Source: Candidatus Omnitrophota bacterium (GTDB taxonomy: Bacteria; Omnitrophota; Gorgyraeia; Duberdicusellales; Duberdicusellaceae). Taken from it: DNA of 6,238 nt. The stretch lies in contig WFRI01000031.1 in the NCBI GenBank assembly GCA_015486615.1, positions 1 to 6,238 on the forward strand, in the 5' to 3' direction. The notes beneath the pieces are model-generated. The model was not told the DNA's origin and searched no databases. It was given only the letters and a program-made list of their open reading frames with translations. Position numbers and translations under genes: made by a program. This document shows positions 5,671-6,238 of this stretch, one piece after another. The stretch's first letter is position 1. Each line of letters opens with the position of its first letter.

Positions 5671-6214
5671 TTACTGCCGGCACATATAAAAGTAAGGGCA
5701 GGTTTTACAAAGCCGTCCTTCATCTTCTCTATCCTGCATAAAGGGCGCATTAATATCAAAAATCTCGGCTGCTATAAATTCTAAACACTTCATATACCCT
5801 GCCAGCGCATCTTCTTTGGAATATCTGCCTTTTTCAGGAAAAAGGGTTTTCTTCTCCAGTGATCTCAAACTATAAAGGCAGGCGTTGGAAACCTTATCTC
5901 CGTAATTTCTTAAACTGAAGAAATAATACAAAGGAAGTTGGAAAGACTGCAGTTTCTTTTTTATAAATACTCTATCAGAAATATCCTGCCAAAAAATCTC
6001 TCTGGAGGGAATTTTTAATTCACTTCCGGTTTTATAATCAATAATCAAAAGGCTTCCGTCCGGATACTGGTCTATCCTGTCTATTATGTATTTGAAATTA
6101 ACCCGCCGGCCGGCTATGTTTAGAGATTGCTGCCGGACAGTTTCTAAAGAAATTATCTTTGTGCCTGTTTCTGCTTCCTCGCTCAAAAACCTTTCCAGCC
6201 TGTCTCTCATAACT
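5671..6214 (-). CDS. AddB/RecB-type PD-(D/E)XK nuclease, C-terminal fragment
   Basis: About 180 genomic codons ending at the TAA at 5673-5671; the 5' part is missing because the assembled sequence runs into adapter at 6215. Counting the GTT at 6213 as residue 1, the fragment shows IIDRID with catalytic D45, LLIIDYKTG with D59 and K61, QLPLY (Q92, Y96; the QxxxY motif of RecB-like nucleases), and a terminal C169-x2-C172-x5-C178. That cysteine spacing matches the last three ligands of the [4Fe-4S] cluster in Bacillus AddB; the fourth would lie in the lost N-terminal part. The best reading is therefore the nuclease end of AddB, a helicase-nuclease subunit acting on double-strand breaks. Other PDDEXK_1 proteins, including Cas4-like ones, share these motifs, but no CRISPR genes are present. 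Apparent residues before the GTT (MCIRDR) are adapter, or in part adapter for the last codon. Confidence 0.8.
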
Positions 6215-6238
6215 CTGTCTCTTATACACATCTGACGC
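6215..6238. other. Tn5 mosaic end / Nextera adapter contamination
   Basis: CTGTCTCTTATACACATCT (6215-6233) is exactly the 19-bp Tn5 mosaic end, and the next bases GACGC continue the Nextera read-1 transposase adapter. All 24 terminal bases are thus library adapter, not genome. Read on the minus strand they create a false start, MCIRDR, for the nuclease fragment. Confidence 0.97.

Noticed and set aside
5466..5759. 97-residue minus-strand reading frame overlapping the nuclease 3' end
   Set aside because: It runs through tandem-repeat spacer and overlaps the real nuclease C-terminus in another frame, with no ribosome site or recognisable domain; its 3' part also crosses the gpmA promoter.
6208..6231. 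Complete small Cas4-like nuclease starting at 6231 or at the ATG at 6210
   Set aside because: The 6231 start is adapter sequence, and the 6210 ATG has only four genomic bases before it, so nothing supports a true start. The motifs fit an AddB C-terminus and there are no CRISPR genes.

Overview
The window reads as a piece of an anaerobic bacterium's genome assembled from metagenomic or single-cell short reads. Every recognisable gene is on the minus strand. In transcription order (right to left) they are: the 3' end of an AddB/RecB-type PD-(D/E)XK nuclease; a 2,3-bisphosphoglycerate-dependent phosphoglycerate mutase (gpmA); a small stand-alone response-regulator receiver protein; a complete single-chain pyruvate:ferredoxin oxidoreductase (PFOR, nifJ/por type); and the first 13 codons of a 4Fe-4S ferredoxin. 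Single-chain PFOR next to ferredoxin points to fermentative or acetogenic-style anaerobic metabolism. Moderate GC genes, strong AGGAGG sites, sigma70-like promoters and low-complexity, repeat-rich spacers fit an uncultivated bacterial lineage. The repeat style resembles what I associate with Omnitrophota-like genomes, but that placement is a low-confidence impression.

Layout: 1-41 ferredoxin start. 42-301 spacer with an AT-rich heptamer array, a small leader hairpin and three head-to-tail palindromic GC-rich repeat units. 302-3895 PFOR. 3896-4095 leader and promoter of PFOR, with a strong hairpin. 4096-4473 receiver protein, whose promoter almost touches its ATG, so its mRNA looks leaderless. 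4474-4684 spacer with a terminator for gpmA and a second, degenerate copy of the palindromic repeat plus a 26-bp block shared with the PFOR 3' end. 4685-5428 gpmA with a near-consensus promoter. 5429-5670 spacer with short tandem repeats. 5671-6214 nuclease C-terminus. 6215-6238 is not genomic: it is Tn5 mosaic end/Nextera adapter sequence.

Functionally, GpmA (3-phosphoglycerate to 2-phosphoglycerate) and PFOR (pyruvate to acetyl-CoA, with electrons to ferredoxin) sit on the same lower-glycolysis route, and the downstream ferredoxin is the natural electron acceptor for PFOR. Each of the three complete genes appears to have its own promoter, so this looks like co-located transcription units rather than one tight operon.

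I see no convincing new biological system. The notable points are the adapter artefact at the right end, the dispersed repeat family placed directly behind stop codons (in one case supplying the stop), the probable leaderless receiver gene and the structured PFOR leader.
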